Below, piece by piece: positions 6,709 to 14,875 of a stretch of 64,000 nt of DNA (its first letter is position 1; each line of letters begins with the position of its first letter). The DNA lies in the NCBI RefSeq assembly GCF_003095655.1, contig NZ_CP029151.1, forward strand, positions 1,115,001 through 1,179,000. The letters are read 5' to 3'. The position numbers were made by a program, and so were the translations under genes. This DNA comes from Dokdonia sp. Dokd-P16. Lineage in GTDB: Bacteria; Bacteroidota; Bacteroidia; Flavobacteriales; Flavobacteriaceae. The notes beneath the pieces are model-generated. The model ran no database searches. It was not told where the DNA came from and worked only from the letters and a program-made list of their open reading frames with translations.

Positions 6709-9393
6709 ATGATGGGTAGATGGCTCCTTATACTATTCTTTTGCCATTTCTTTATGTCTTCTAGTTATAGCCAAGTGACTTTTACTGGAGTGATTACAGA
6801 TGAGCTAGGTAATCCTCTCCCGTTATCCAGTGTAATTGTTAATGAGCTGAATACTGATATCATTATAGCCTATGCCATAGCTGATGAAAATGGGAAGTAT
6901 AAATTATCATTGAAAAAGCTAGAACAGGATTACTCTATAATTTTCAGCAGTTTAGGATTTAAGGCCTTCCAGCAGGTTATTTCTGAAATTGATGCTGAAT
7001 CACCAACCTTAAATGTATCATTATCTATTAATAATCAAATTCTTGAAGAAGTTATTGTCCATGCAGAACGCCCTATAAAAGTGCGCAAAGACACCATTAT
7101 TTTTAACGCATCTTCCTTTACAAACGGCACAGAAACAGTGGCAGAAGACTTACTTCGTAAAATACCTGGCATTAACATCTCAGATGATGGTACTATAAAA
7201 ATAGGAAATCAAGAGGTAGAAAAAGTAATGATAGAAAATGATGACTTCTTTGAAAAAGGATATAAAACCCTTACGAAAAACATGCCTGCCTCGCCAATAG
7301 AGAAGGTGGAAATCCTTAAACGATATTCTAATAATAAACTGCTCAAAGGCATTGAGGAAAGCGATAAAATCGCAATCAATCTTACACTTAATGAAGATGC
7401 AAAACGACAGTGGTTTGGTAATATTGATCTAGGGTACGGTCTGGCGTCACAAGATCGTTATGATGCACGAGCTAATCTCTTAAATTTTGGCAAGAAAAAT
7501 AAATATTACTTTTTTACAAATCTTAATAATGTAGGATACGACGCTACGGGTGATATAAATCATCTTATACGCTCTTCTAGTTATGGAGAGCCTGGAAGTA
7601 TTGGCGACAGTGAGCAAAGTAATAAGCTCATACATTTATCAAATAGAGTTCCTTATTTTAAAGAGTCTAGATTTAAGTTTAATAATGCAGAGTTGATATC
7701 TCTCAATGCTATCTTTAACCCCTCAGAGCACCTTAAAATTAAAACTATAGGATTTGCAAACTGGGATGAGCTCGCCTACTTCAGAAACAGTACAGATACA
7801 TTTGTAGCAAATGGCACAAACTTTACAAACACTGAAGAATATAGTCTTAAAAGTGATTTTGTAACACTCTTTGGAAAGCTAGACATCAATTACGACTTAT
7901 CTAAAACCGCTAGTATAGAAGTGGTATCAAAGTATAGCAATGCTGCAGCAGATAAAAAATCTGACTTACTTTTTAATAACACGCCTACACTCCAACTGCT
8001 AGATGAAACAAATAGTAGATTAGATCAAAAAATAGCGTACTCAAAGAAGTTTAAAAACAATAAGGCACTATTAATTACGGGACGGTATATAAAAGAAGAA
8101 ACTCCGCAAGGGTTTACAGTGAATCAAAATAATTTTTTTACCCTTTTTGAAGAAACCGAGTCGCAGGACAATATAAGTCAGAAAAGTAGCCTCAATTATG
8201 AGTATTTTGGCACTGAGGCTCACTGGCTAGATCGTAGAGAAAGCGGTCATCTTTTTGAGATAAAAGTTGGAAACACCCTAAGAGTGGAATCATTACAGAG
8301 CGACTTTACTATTGTTACAAATGATGGAATTATTACCCCAGTAGATTTTCAAAATAAACTGAATTATACTGTAAATGATACGTATCTATCTGCAAAGTAT
8401 TTTTGCAAATTTTCAAATAAATGGTCGATTACAGGAACTATAGAAAATCACCTCATTACAAACAGCCTAGATAATAAAATATTAGAGAACAAAAGTAACG
8501 CAGAAACTATCTTCTTTATAAACCCCTCGCTTGCTACCTCCCTAAAGATTAATGAGAAAAATAAAATTACTTTATCCAGTGCATTATCAAGAAGAAATAA
8601 TGGTATTACAGAAGTTTATAATGATTACGCTCTCACTGGTTTTAGAAGTTTTTCTAGAGGTACAGGCGCATTTAATCAACTAGATGCTTCTAACTTATCA
8701 TTATCATATGAGCTGGGTAACTGGAGTGATCGATTCTTTGCAACTGCTTTTGTAACCTACGCAAAGTCATTTGATTTTTTATCTACTAATAGAACAATAA
8801 CACAAGACTTCACACTATCAGAAAAAATATTACTAAAAGATCAAGAGCTTCTCAGTGCAAATCTCTCTCTAGATAATTATTTAAAAATAATAAAGTCAAA
8901 TTTAAAAGCAAAAATCTCCTACTCCTCTACTAACTTTCAGAATGTGGTTAATGATTCCCCTACGCGAGAGGTTACATCAGATAATTACAGTTATGGATTA
9001 GAGTTGCGCAGTGGTTTTTCTGGCATATTTAATTATCACATAGGCACTACTTGGAGAACAAATAGCATACGTAGCGCAGGATTTAAGAACGACTTTACAA
9101 ATAATGAAAGCTTTCTTGATCTCTCATTTATTTTAAATGAAAAATTTAATGTGCAAGTGCAAACGGAGCGTTACTTTTTCGGAAATCTTTCAAGTGACAA
9201 TATTTATTATTTTGCAGATCTCACATCCACCTATGACATTAAAAAGAATAAAGTGAGCCTTTCCCTCTCTGCTAAGAATCTGTTTAATACAAAAATCTTC
9301 AGGGAGTTCTCCATAAGCGACATAGGCTCTTCCACCACGGAGTATCGCCTTTTACCTAGATATGCATTATTAAAACTGAGTTATCGTTTCTAA
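6709..9393 (+). CDS. CarboxypepD_reg-like/TonB-type outer-membrane protein
   Basis: An 894-residue protein. The signal peptide ends near SSSYSQ. A CarboxypepD_reg-like beta-sandwich (VTFTGVITDELGNPLPLSSV, about 23-110) is followed by a plug-like domain (TVAEDLLRKIPGINISDDG, about 138-230). A long beta-barrel ends in a terminal aromatic strand (LLKLSYRF). This is the layout of the outer-membrane beta-barrel proteins paired with GLPGLI genes. No separate energiser genes are nearby. It presumably binds or moves a peptide or small ligand; the substrate is unknown. Its stop codon abuts a duplicated recX tail. Confidence 0.85.
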   Translation: MMGRWLLILFFCHFFMSSSYSQVTFTGVITDELGNPLPLSSVIVNELNTDIIIAYAIADENGKYKLSLKKLEQDYSIIFSSLGFKAFQQVISEIDAESPTLNVSLSINNQILEEVIVHAERPIKVRKDTIIFNASSFTNGTETVAEDLLRKIPGINISDDGTIKIGNQEVEKVMIENDDFFEKGYKTLTKNMPASPIEKVEILKRYSNNKLLKGIEESDKIAINLTLNEDAKRQWFGNIDLGYGLASQDRYDARANLLNFGKKNKYYFFTNLNNVGYDATGDINHLIRSSSYGEPGSIGDSEQSNKLIHLSNRVPYFKESRFKFNNAELISLNAIFNPSEHLKIKTIGFANWDELAYFRNSTDTFVANGTNFTNTEEYSLKSDFVTLFGKLDINYDLSKTASIEVVSKYSNAAADKKSDLLFNNTPTLQLLDETNSRLDQKIAYSKKFKNNKALLITGRYIKEETPQGFTVNQNNFFTLFEETESQDNISQKSSLNYEYFGTEAHWLDRRESGHLFEIKVGNTLRVESLQSDFTIVTNDGIITPVDFQNKLNYTVNDTYLSAKYFCKFSNKWSITGTIENHLITNSLDNKILENKSNAETIFFINPSLATSLKINEKNKITLSSALSRRNNGITEVYNDYALTGFRSFSRGTGAFNQLDASNLSLSYELGNWSDRFFATAFVTYAKSFDFLSTNRTITQDFTLSEKILLKDQELLSANLSLDNYLKIIKSNLKAKISYSSTNFQNVVNDSPTREVTSDNYSYGLELRSGFSGIFNYHIGTTWRTNSIRSAGFKNDFTNNESFLDLSFILNEKFNVQVQTERYFFGNLSSDNIYYFADLTSTYDIKKNKVSLSLSAKNLFNTKIFREFSISDIGSSTTEYRLLPRYALLKLSYRF

Positions 9394-9531
9394 GGCACCA
9401 GCTCCTTCACCTTTTCATACACAAGATCACCTTCCCAACCTCTGTAGGTAAGATAGTCTGCAAGTTTTTTACGCTTGCGGTATTTATCGGTTTCTGAGGA
9501 GAGTTGTTCATAACGCTTTCGCGAAAGCGTA
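9391..9531 (-). pseudogene. Duplicated recX 3' fragment
   Basis: This 141-bp segment matches the 3' end of recX (10957-11097) with five mismatches, in the same orientation. Similarity ends exactly after the CGCTTTCGCGAAAGCG palindrome at 9514-9529. There is no start or N-terminal part, so it cannot make RecX. It marks the left edge of a segment inserted or duplicated between the 6709-9393 gene and recX. Confidence 0.85.
9514..9529. repeat. Genome palindrome, full copy
   Basis: CGCTTTCGCGAAAGCG inside the recX-tail fragment. It coincides with the breakpoint of the duplication. Confidence 0.95.
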
Positions 9532-9625
9532 ACGCAACTAGCTGGACATTTTTTTACTTTTATTAACAAAACTTTAACTTTTTAAGTTAATCATAAATAT
9601 CTGTTTTTCAGCTATTTAATAGTGT

Positions 9626-9828
9626 TAAAAAAAAAAAAACGCATAGTTGATTTGCCTTTAATTAGTCGAAATAAAGGAAATCCGTAAAATGCATCTGTAG
9701 GAATTTACTACATTGCAATTGATTAATCATCTAGTATACTAGAAGTTACGCAAGAGTGCATTTATTGCGCAGTACATGAACTCTTGTATAACTCTTCTGT
9801 CGGTAATCTTGAACACGACATTAAAAAA
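9626..9828 (+). promoter_or_regulatory. Conserved ~200-bp leader/promoter, copy 2
   Basis: Near-copy of 5375-5575. It has a 13-A run, the palindrome ctagtatactag (9731-9742), an inverted repeat caagagt...actcttg, and the promoter TTG (9784-9786), 17-bp spacer, TAATCTTG (9804-9811). It drives the 9860 peptide gene. The A-run differs by two from copy 1. Confidence 0.6.
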
Positions 9829-9859
9829 TATTTGAGAATTTATTTTTAAAATTATACTA

Positions 9860-10102
9860 ATGAAAAAAATTATACCAATAATGCTTGTTATATTAATGGC
9901 ATTGTCACTTACATCATTTCAAAATAAAGAAGAAAACACACAACAACGTGTTCCTTTTTGGGGTAGCACAACAGAGTGTTCAACCTCTGGAGATAACGGA
10001 TGTGTAGTAACTACCTGCACCACCACGTCTTATGCGTTTTGGATAAAAATGGGATCAGAATTATCATCACTATCAATTGACTGCAGCGACATGGCTCCTT
10101 AA
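9860..10102 (+). CDS. Small secreted Cys-rich peptide (pep2)
   Basis: An 80-residue peptide with an ATG start and a clear signal peptide (MKKIIPIMLVILMALSLTSF). The mature part is polar and contains four cysteines (ECSTSGDNGCVVTTC, later DC) with Ser/Thr-rich linkers, then ends SDMAP. I recognise no family. It has the same leader as pep1 and is followed by a stem-loop and a CarboxypepD_reg-like gene, mirroring the peptide-partner layout of the GLPGLI cassettes. The cysteines suggest disulfides in a secreted or periplasmic product. Confidence 0.75.
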   Translation: MKKIIPIMLVILMALSLTSFQNKEENTQQRVPFWGSTTECSTSGDNGCVVTTCTTTSYAFWIKMGSELSSLSIDCSDMAP

Positions 10103-10115
10103 TTTTTGAATAAAT

Positions 10116-10139
10116 ATCCCGCAATATTAATTGCGGGAT
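10116..10139 (+). terminator. Stem-loop between pep2 and downstream gene
   Basis: The stem atcccgcaa/ttgcgggat has a 6-nt loop and a short T-containing tail. It lies 14 bp before the next start codon, the same position as the stem-loop after pep1. Confidence 0.65.
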
Positions 10140-10152
10140 TAATCTTTATTTT

Positions 10153-10959
10153 ATGAAATTTTTTATAATTATTCTTTTTTCATTAAATTTATATAGCCAA
10201 GAAAAAAAAGTTTGTATTCTAGATAGTATTTCTAAAAATCCAGTTTCATTTAGTTCTATATATTATTCTACAAGCAATCGAGGTTCGATAAGCGACATAA
10301 ATGGAGTAGTGAATATCAAAACTCTTGATAATAGCGAAAAAATATCCATTAGCAACTTAGGATACCACACTAAAGATATTTTTACAAATAATATAAATGA
10401 CACAATATATCTAAATAAAAAGACTGAACAATTACCAGAAATTATTCTTGAATCTACGAAAAATGATTTGTTAGGATTTTCTAATTCAAAAAAAACAAAA
10501 TATTTAGGTTCTCAAATATCTGGACCTATTTTGGTTCAGCTTATTTCCAATCCTAACCAATCGCAAACTATCATAAATAAGCTTATTTTTAATATACGTT
10601 CAAGTAAAAGAGATAGTTTATATGTGCGAGCACATTTATTTACAATAGATTCTGCAAGTATGAAACCTAAAATTGAACTATTATCAAAATCTATAATAAA
10701 AAAATTGAATAAAAGGAAAGGCAACTTAGAAATTGATATTTCTGGGGAGAAAATAATATTCCCTAAGGATGGTGTCTATATTGGATTAGAGTGGCTAGGG
10801 GAAGATAACGAAGCTGACTTCGGCTACACGTTGGTTGATAATGAATTAGAAGGCCTTTTAGTGACCTCTTTATTATTTAAAAAGAAAATTTGGACACGTC
10901 TCAAACTGACAGATGGTTTTACACGTGCTTCTTTCGGTTTAGAGGTAGTTAACTTTTAA
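10153..10959 (+). CDS. CarboxypepD_reg-like secreted protein
   Basis: A 268-residue protein with a signal peptide (MKFFIIILFSLNLYSQ) and a CarboxypepD_reg-like domain (about 18-95: KVCILDSISKNPVSFSSI, LGYH motif). The C-terminal half resembles that of the 29460-30419 protein (FPKDGVYIGLEWLG versus IPRDGIFASLQVLG), so the two are paralogs. There is no beta-barrel or other known catalytic domain. It shares a unit with pep2 and converges on recX, its stop overlapping recX's stop. Very AT-rich codon use compared with recX hints at acquisition. Confidence 0.75.
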   Translation: MKFFIIILFSLNLYSQEKKVCILDSISKNPVSFSSIYYSTSNRGSISDINGVVNIKTLDNSEKISISNLGYHTKDIFTNNINDTIYLNKKTEQLPEIILESTKNDLLGFSNSKKTKYLGSQISGPILVQLISNPNQSQTIINKLIFNIRSSKRDSLYVRAHLFTIDSASMKPKIELLSKSIIKKLNKRKGNLEIDISGEKIIFPKDGVYIGLEWLGEDNEADFGYTLVDNELEGLLVTSLLFKKKIWTRLKLTDGFTRASFGLEVVNF

Positions 10960-11483
10960 GGTACCAGCTCCTTTACCTTTTCATACACAAGATCACCTTC
11001 CCAACCTCTGTAGGTAAGGTAGTCTGCTAGTTTTTTGCGCTTGCGGTATTTATCGGTTTCTGAGGAGAGTTGTTCATAACGCTTTCGCGAAAGCGTATTA
11101 AAAACCGTATCATACTCCTCGTCTTCTATCTCAAGTAGGGCTGTTTTAAGATTATAAGCCCCTATGCCGCGTTGTTTGAGTTCGCGAGTGATTCTTGTCC
11201 TTCCCCAGCTCTTATGACGAAATTTACCCCTCGCAAAGGCTTTTGCAAAACGCTCTTCGTTCAAAAAGTTGTGCTCTAGTAAATGACCTATAACCACATC
11301 TATCGCATCTGGTATCATACGCATGTCTCGTAACTTTTGAGCGACTTCTTTATGGCAGCGATCCTGGTAAGCGCAGTAGGCTTCCAGCTTACGCTTTGCT
11401 TCTTCTACAGTATATGTTTTAACGGGTTGTTGCACTAAGCAAAAGTACTTGTTTGCAAGGATACCATTTTTACAAAAGGGCAT
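10956..11483 (-). CDS. recX: RecX family regulator
   Basis: A cytoplasmic inhibitor of RecA filaments, 175 residues as given. The three-helix RecX repeats are recognisable: VEEAKRKLEAYCAYQDRCHKEVAQKL, then HNFLNEERFAKAFARGKFRHKSWGRTRI and the C-terminal LADYLTYRGWEGDLVYEKVKEL. The first 16 residues are unlike the family. A GTG at 11435 would give VQQPVKTYTVEEA and may be the true start. A genome palindrome is read in frame near residue 130 (NTLSRKRY). Its 3' end is duplicated at 9391-9531. Confidence 0.88.
   Translation of the reverse strand: MPFCKNGILANKYFCLVQQPVKTYTVEEAKRKLEAYCAYQDRCHKEVAQKLRDMRMIPDAIDVVIGHLLEHNFLNEERFAKAFARGKFRHKSWGRTRITRELKQRGIGAYNLKTALLEIEDEEYDTVFNTLSRKRYEQLSSETDKYRKRKKLADYLTYRGWEGDLVYEKVKELVP
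11080..11095. repeat. Genome palindrome, full copy
   Basis: CGCTTTCGCGAAAGCG inside recX, read as LSRKR on the minus strand. Confidence 0.95.
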
Positions 11484-11520
11484 AAAAAAACCCCATCCTC
11501 AAAAGAGAATGGGGTTTTTA
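11484..11520. terminator. Terminator after rng
   Basis: The stem ccccatcctc/gagaatgggg has one mismatch and an AAAA loop, with A/T runs on both sides. It lies directly after the rng stop and upstream of recX. Confidence 0.85.
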
Positions 11521-13071
11521 CTAATTTTCAATCTTAATATCCTTACCAGAAGCGTCTGTAAAGTTATACTCAAGATACGTGTATGCATCTCGTGGCATTA
11601 CTTTTACCCACTTCTTGTGATCTAAAAACCATTTAGATCGTATGGACGGGAAGCCTTTTGTTAAATAGGCTGCTACAAATGGGTGTGCATGTAGCGTCAC
11701 CTTCTTTGTTCCAGATTTTAATATGCGGTTGAGCTGTCCTTGAAGTTTCTCTACAATTACAATAGGAGCTTCTATCTCATTAGTACCACCGTTAGGATTT
11801 TCTTCACGGGTCTTAATGTTCATTTCTGGACGTACTCGCTGCCTAGTGATCTGGATAAGTCCAAATTTACTAGGAGGTAAGATTTTGTGTTTTGCGCGGT
11901 CATCTTTCATCTCATCTTTGAGGTGATTAAATAACTCACGGCGATGTTCAGCTTTACCCATATCGATAAAATCGACTACGATAATTCCTCCCATATCACG
12001 GAGGCTAAGCTGACGTGCAATTTCTGAAGCGGCGATCATGTTTACCTCAAGTGCAGTGTCTTCTTGACTTTTGGCTTTATTTGATCTGTTACCACTGTTT
12101 ACGTCTACAACGTGCAGGGCTTCTGTGTGTTCAATTACAAGATAAGCACCACGGCTCATTGATACTGTTTGGCCAAAAGACGTTTTAATCTGTCTCTCTA
12201 CTCCAAATTTCTCAAAAATAGGCAGTTGGTTATTATATAATTTTACAATATTCTCCTTGTGTGGAGCAATCTCGCTTAAGTAATCCTTAATTTGATAATA
12301 CAACGTCTCATCATCTACAGTGATGCTCGTGAAGCTATCGTTAAAAATATCCCGCAGGATAGACGATGCACGATTCATCTCTCCTAGAACTTTGCTAGGA
12401 TGGTGAGCGTTTGGAATTTTTTTGCTCATAGTGGTCCATTTGTCCACTAGATTTTGCAGGTCTTTGTCTAGTTCTGCAACTTTTACACCTTGAGCTACTG
12501 TACGTACGATAACGCCAAACCCTTTAGGTCTGATACTTGTAACAAGTCTCTTAAGACGTGCTTTTTCTTCTTTACTCTCAATCTTTTGTGAGATAGAGAT
12601 GCGGTCAGAAAAAGGAACGAGAACAATATAACGTCCAGCAATAGACAGCTCGCTACTTATACGAGGTCCTTTGGTCGAGATAGGTTCTTTTGCAATCTGT
12701 ACAAGTACACTTTGTTTAGACTTAAGAACTTCGGCAATTTTACCGTTTTTGTCTATGTCTTTCTCAAAGGTGAAATTTTGTAAGGAATAGTCTTTTAATT
12801 TACCTGTAGTAACACTTTTTATGTATTTCTGAAGCGTAGGAAGTTTAGGACCGAGGTCATGGTAATGCAAAAATGCATCTTTCTCATAGCCCACATTTAC
12901 AAATGCGGCATTGAGACCAGAAACGGTCTTTCTTACGTTTGCGATATAAATATCACCTACGTTAAACTTATTTTTATCTTCTTCTTTATGAAGCTCAATA
13001 AGTTTTCCATCTTTTAATAAGGCAAAATCAACTACGGAGGAACTAGATCTAATGATCAATTCTTTATTCAC
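11521..13071 (-). CDS. rng: Ribonuclease E/G family endoribonuclease
   Basis: A single-strand-specific endoribonuclease of RNase G length (516 residues), acting in rRNA 5' maturation and mRNA decay. It has an N-terminal S1 domain (about 35-130: FNVGDIYIANVRKTVSGLNAAFVNVG) and the catalytic metal-binding pair in HVVDVNSGNRS and VVDFIDM, followed by the KFGLIQITRQR signature. There is no long C-terminal scaffold domain as in enteric RNase E. It follows HU and the 30-residue basic protein on the same strand, a common Flavobacteria order. Confidence 0.95.
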   Translation of the reverse strand: MNKELIIRSSSSVVDFALLKDGKLIELHKEEDKNKFNVGDIYIANVRKTVSGLNAAFVNVGYEKDAFLHYHDLGPKLPTLQKYIKSVTTGKLKDYSLQNFTFEKDIDKNGKIAEVLKSKQSVLVQIAKEPISTKGPRISSELSIAGRYIVLVPFSDRISISQKIESKEEKARLKRLVTSIRPKGFGVIVRTVAQGVKVAELDKDLQNLVDKWTTMSKKIPNAHHPSKVLGEMNRASSILRDIFNDSFTSITVDDETLYYQIKDYLSEIAPHKENIVKLYNNQLPIFEKFGVERQIKTSFGQTVSMSRGAYLVIEHTEALHVVDVNSGNRSNKAKSQEDTALEVNMIAASEIARQLSLRDMGGIIVVDFIDMGKAEHRRELFNHLKDEMKDDRAKHKILPPSKFGLIQITRQRVRPEMNIKTREENPNGGTNEIEAPIVIVEKLQGQLNRILKSGTKKVTLHAHPFVAAYLTKGFPSIRSKWFLDHKKWVKVMPRDAYTYLEYNFTDASGKDIKIEN

Positions 13072-13260
13072 TGTGTAGTAATTTTATCCCAATAGCTATC
13101 GGGATGGTTGATAATTTTAATTCATTACAGATTGTGGTGTATGCCATGCGCATACGTTGTGTAATAAATACCGGTGCAATAATGACGTACCGTAGGTGCG
13201 GGTAGTGCTGTTATTGCAATGTCAATGAACGCAGAATTACACCCAGAGGGTGTAATAAAA

Positions 13261-13288
13261 GAAAAAGTAGTCTTAAGACTACTTTTTC
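13261..13288. terminator. Perfect palindromic terminator
   Basis: A 28-bp perfect palindrome (half gaaaaagtagtctt) overlaps the stop codon of the 13279-13371 gene and ends in a T run on either strand. Confidence 0.8.
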
Positions 13289-13371
13289 TTCTTGTGGCGA
13301 TTTGCTCTACGTCTTTTCTTACGTTTGTGAGTCGCTACCTTGTGTCTTTTTCTTTTTTTACCGCTTGGCAT
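13279..13371 (-). CDS. 30-residue basic ribosome-associated protein (AURKAIP1/COX24-like)
   Basis: A 30-residue protein, MPSGKKRKRHKVATHKRKKR followed by RRANRHKKKK, almost all Lys/Arg/His. I recognise it as the small Bacteroidetes protein usually named AURKAIP1/COX24 domain-containing, related to mitochondrial small-subunit protein mS38. A ribosomal role is inferred from that relation and from its extreme basicity. It is too short for most gene finders. It lies just downstream of HU on the same strand, with a palindromic terminator at its stop. Confidence 0.8.
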   Translation of the reverse strand: MPSGKKRKRHKVATHKRKKRRRANRHKKKK

Positions 13372-13396
13372 AAAAATGATAGTTTTTAATTACTTA

Positions 13397-13687
13397 TTAG
13401 TCTACACTAACGTTCGTTTTTACACCTTCTACAAAAACTTTAGCAGGCTTGAACGCTGGAATATTATGTGCTGGTATTTTGATAGTCGTATTTTTTGAAA
13501 TATTTCTACCTGTTTTTTCCGCTCTGGTTTTGATAATAAAGCTACCGAATCCTCTTAAGTACACGTTATCTCCACCTTCTAAAGAAGTTTTTACTTCTTC
13601 CATGAAAGATTCAATAGTTGCTTGCACGTCATTTTTTTCGATACCTAGTTTCTCAGAAACTTTAGCTACGATATCAGCTTTAGTCAT
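13397..13687 (-). CDS. HU family DNA-binding protein
   Basis: A 96-residue histone-like nucleoid protein. It opens with MTKADIVAKVSEKLGI, has a dimerisation helix region and the beta-arm with GFGSFIIKTRAEKTGRNISKN and the conserved IPAHNIPAFKPAK. It bends DNA as a dimer. It probably heads a unit with the 30-residue basic protein. A consensus promoter lies upstream. Confidence 0.95.
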   Translation of the reverse strand: MTKADIVAKVSEKLGIEKNDVQATIESFMEEVKTSLEGGDNVYLRGFGSFIIKTRAEKTGRNISKNTTIKIPAHNIPAFKPAKVFVEGVKTNVSVD

Positions 13688-13733
13688 AATGTCAAATATT
13701 TAGGGGTTAAAAATTCAAGACTGCAAATATAGG

Positions 13734-13766
13734 GATTATAATAACAAAGAATCAAACATAATCTTT
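13734..13766 (-). promoter_or_regulatory. Promoter of the HU gene
   Basis: On the minus strand, TTTG (13763-13766), a 21-bp spacer and TATATTTG (13734-13741) match the Bacteroidetes sigma-A consensus. They lie about 47 bp upstream of the HU start. Confidence 0.7.
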
Positions 13767-13815
13767 TAAAAAATAGATACATAACATCTAGCTTTGTGTA
13801 AAACCCTATTTTACA

Positions 13816-14871
13816 TTGTCATTTTCTAACAAACTCATAGCTTGGTACTTAGAACATAAACGCGATATGCCATGGCGCAATACTAAGGACCCTTATAAGA
13901 TTTGGCTCTCAGAAATTATACTTCAACAGACGAGAGTAGCGCAAGGATTACCCTATTATTTGGCTTTTACAAAGTCATTTCCTACAGTACAAGATCTTGC
14001 AAATGCAACCGAAGAGGAAGTGCTTAAACTTTGGCAAGGATTAGGCTATTATTCACGCGGCCGAAACCTACACGCATCTGCTCAAATTATTGTAAATGAT
14101 TATGGCGGAGTCTTCCCAAACACATATGAAGAAATTAAAAAATTAAAAGGAGTAGGTGACTACACCGCAAGCGCTATTGCCAGCATAAGTTTTAATGAGC
14201 CTACAGCAGTAGTAGATGGTAATGTATATAGAGTACTATCTAGGGTGTACGGCATAGACACGCCCATAAATAGCACGCCTGGCATTAAAGAGTTTAAAGC
14301 GCTCGCTCAAGAGCTCATAGATGTAAAACGCCCAGCAGATTTTAACCAAGCCATTATGGAATTCGGCGCGATACAATGTAAACCTCAAAATCCATACTGC
14401 CTGCATTGTATATATAATGATAAGTGCGTAGCATTACAAAAGAACAAAGTTTCTCAACTCCCTGTAAAGCTCAAAAAAACTAAAGTGCGTAATCGCTACC
14501 TCAACTATCTTGTCTTTAGAGATAAAGATGGACAAACCTTAATACAGCAACGCACCGGAAAAGGAATATGGCAAGGACTTTATGAATTTCCAGTAATTGA
14601 ACTTGATGCTGCGCTTACTGATGGTGAAGAATCCCGCTTTCGCGAAAGCGTTACATCTTCAAAGCAAGCTAAGGGAATGAATATTAAAGAGGTTGTAAGA
14701 TTTAATGAAAAACCAATCGTTCACAAATTATCTCACCAGCATCTACATACTACTTTCTGGGTGGTTGATGTGGTAGCCACTGGAACAGAAGGAACACCCC
14801 TAGCAACTATAAAAGATTTTCCTGTACCTATATTGATAGGTAGATTTTTAGAAGAGTTTCTACCTCAGTAG
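13816..14871 (+). CDS. mutY: A/G-specific adenine DNA glycosylase
   Basis: Removes A paired with 8-oxoG in base-excision repair. 351 residues from a TTG start (SFSNKLIAWY). The HhH-GPD domain is seen (WLSEIILQQTRV; helix-hairpin-helix LKGVGDYTASAIAS; catalytic Asp in VVDGNVYRV). A 4Fe-4S loop follows with spacing C-x6-C-x2-C-x5-C (CKPQNPYCLHCIYNDKC), then a C-terminal NUDIX-like MutT domain. A genome palindrome is read in frame at 14635-14650 as RFRES in the linker of the C-terminal domain. Confidence 0.95.
   Translation: MSFSNKLIAWYLEHKRDMPWRNTKDPYKIWLSEIILQQTRVAQGLPYYLAFTKSFPTVQDLANATEEEVLKLWQGLGYYSRGRNLHASAQIIVNDYGGVFPNTYEEIKKLKGVGDYTASAIASISFNEPTAVVDGNVYRVLSRVYGIDTPINSTPGIKEFKALAQELIDVKRPADFNQAIMEFGAIQCKPQNPYCLHCIYNDKCVALQKNKVSQLPVKLKKTKVRNRYLNYLVFRDKDGQTLIQQRTGKGIWQGLYEFPVIELDAALTDGEESRFRESVTSSKQAKGMNIKEVVRFNEKPIVHKLSHQHLHTTFWVVDVVATGTEGTPLATIKDFPVPILIGRFLEEFLPQ
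14635..14650. repeat. Genome palindrome, full copy
   Basis: CGCTTTCGCGAAAGCG within mutY, encoding RFRES in a variable loop. Confidence 0.95.
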
Positions 14872-14875
14872 TACA

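Noticed and set aside
5375-9828. The A-runs of the pep1/pep2 leaders as ribosomal frameshift sites
   Set aside because: They lie well upstream of the predicted transcription start and are not translated.
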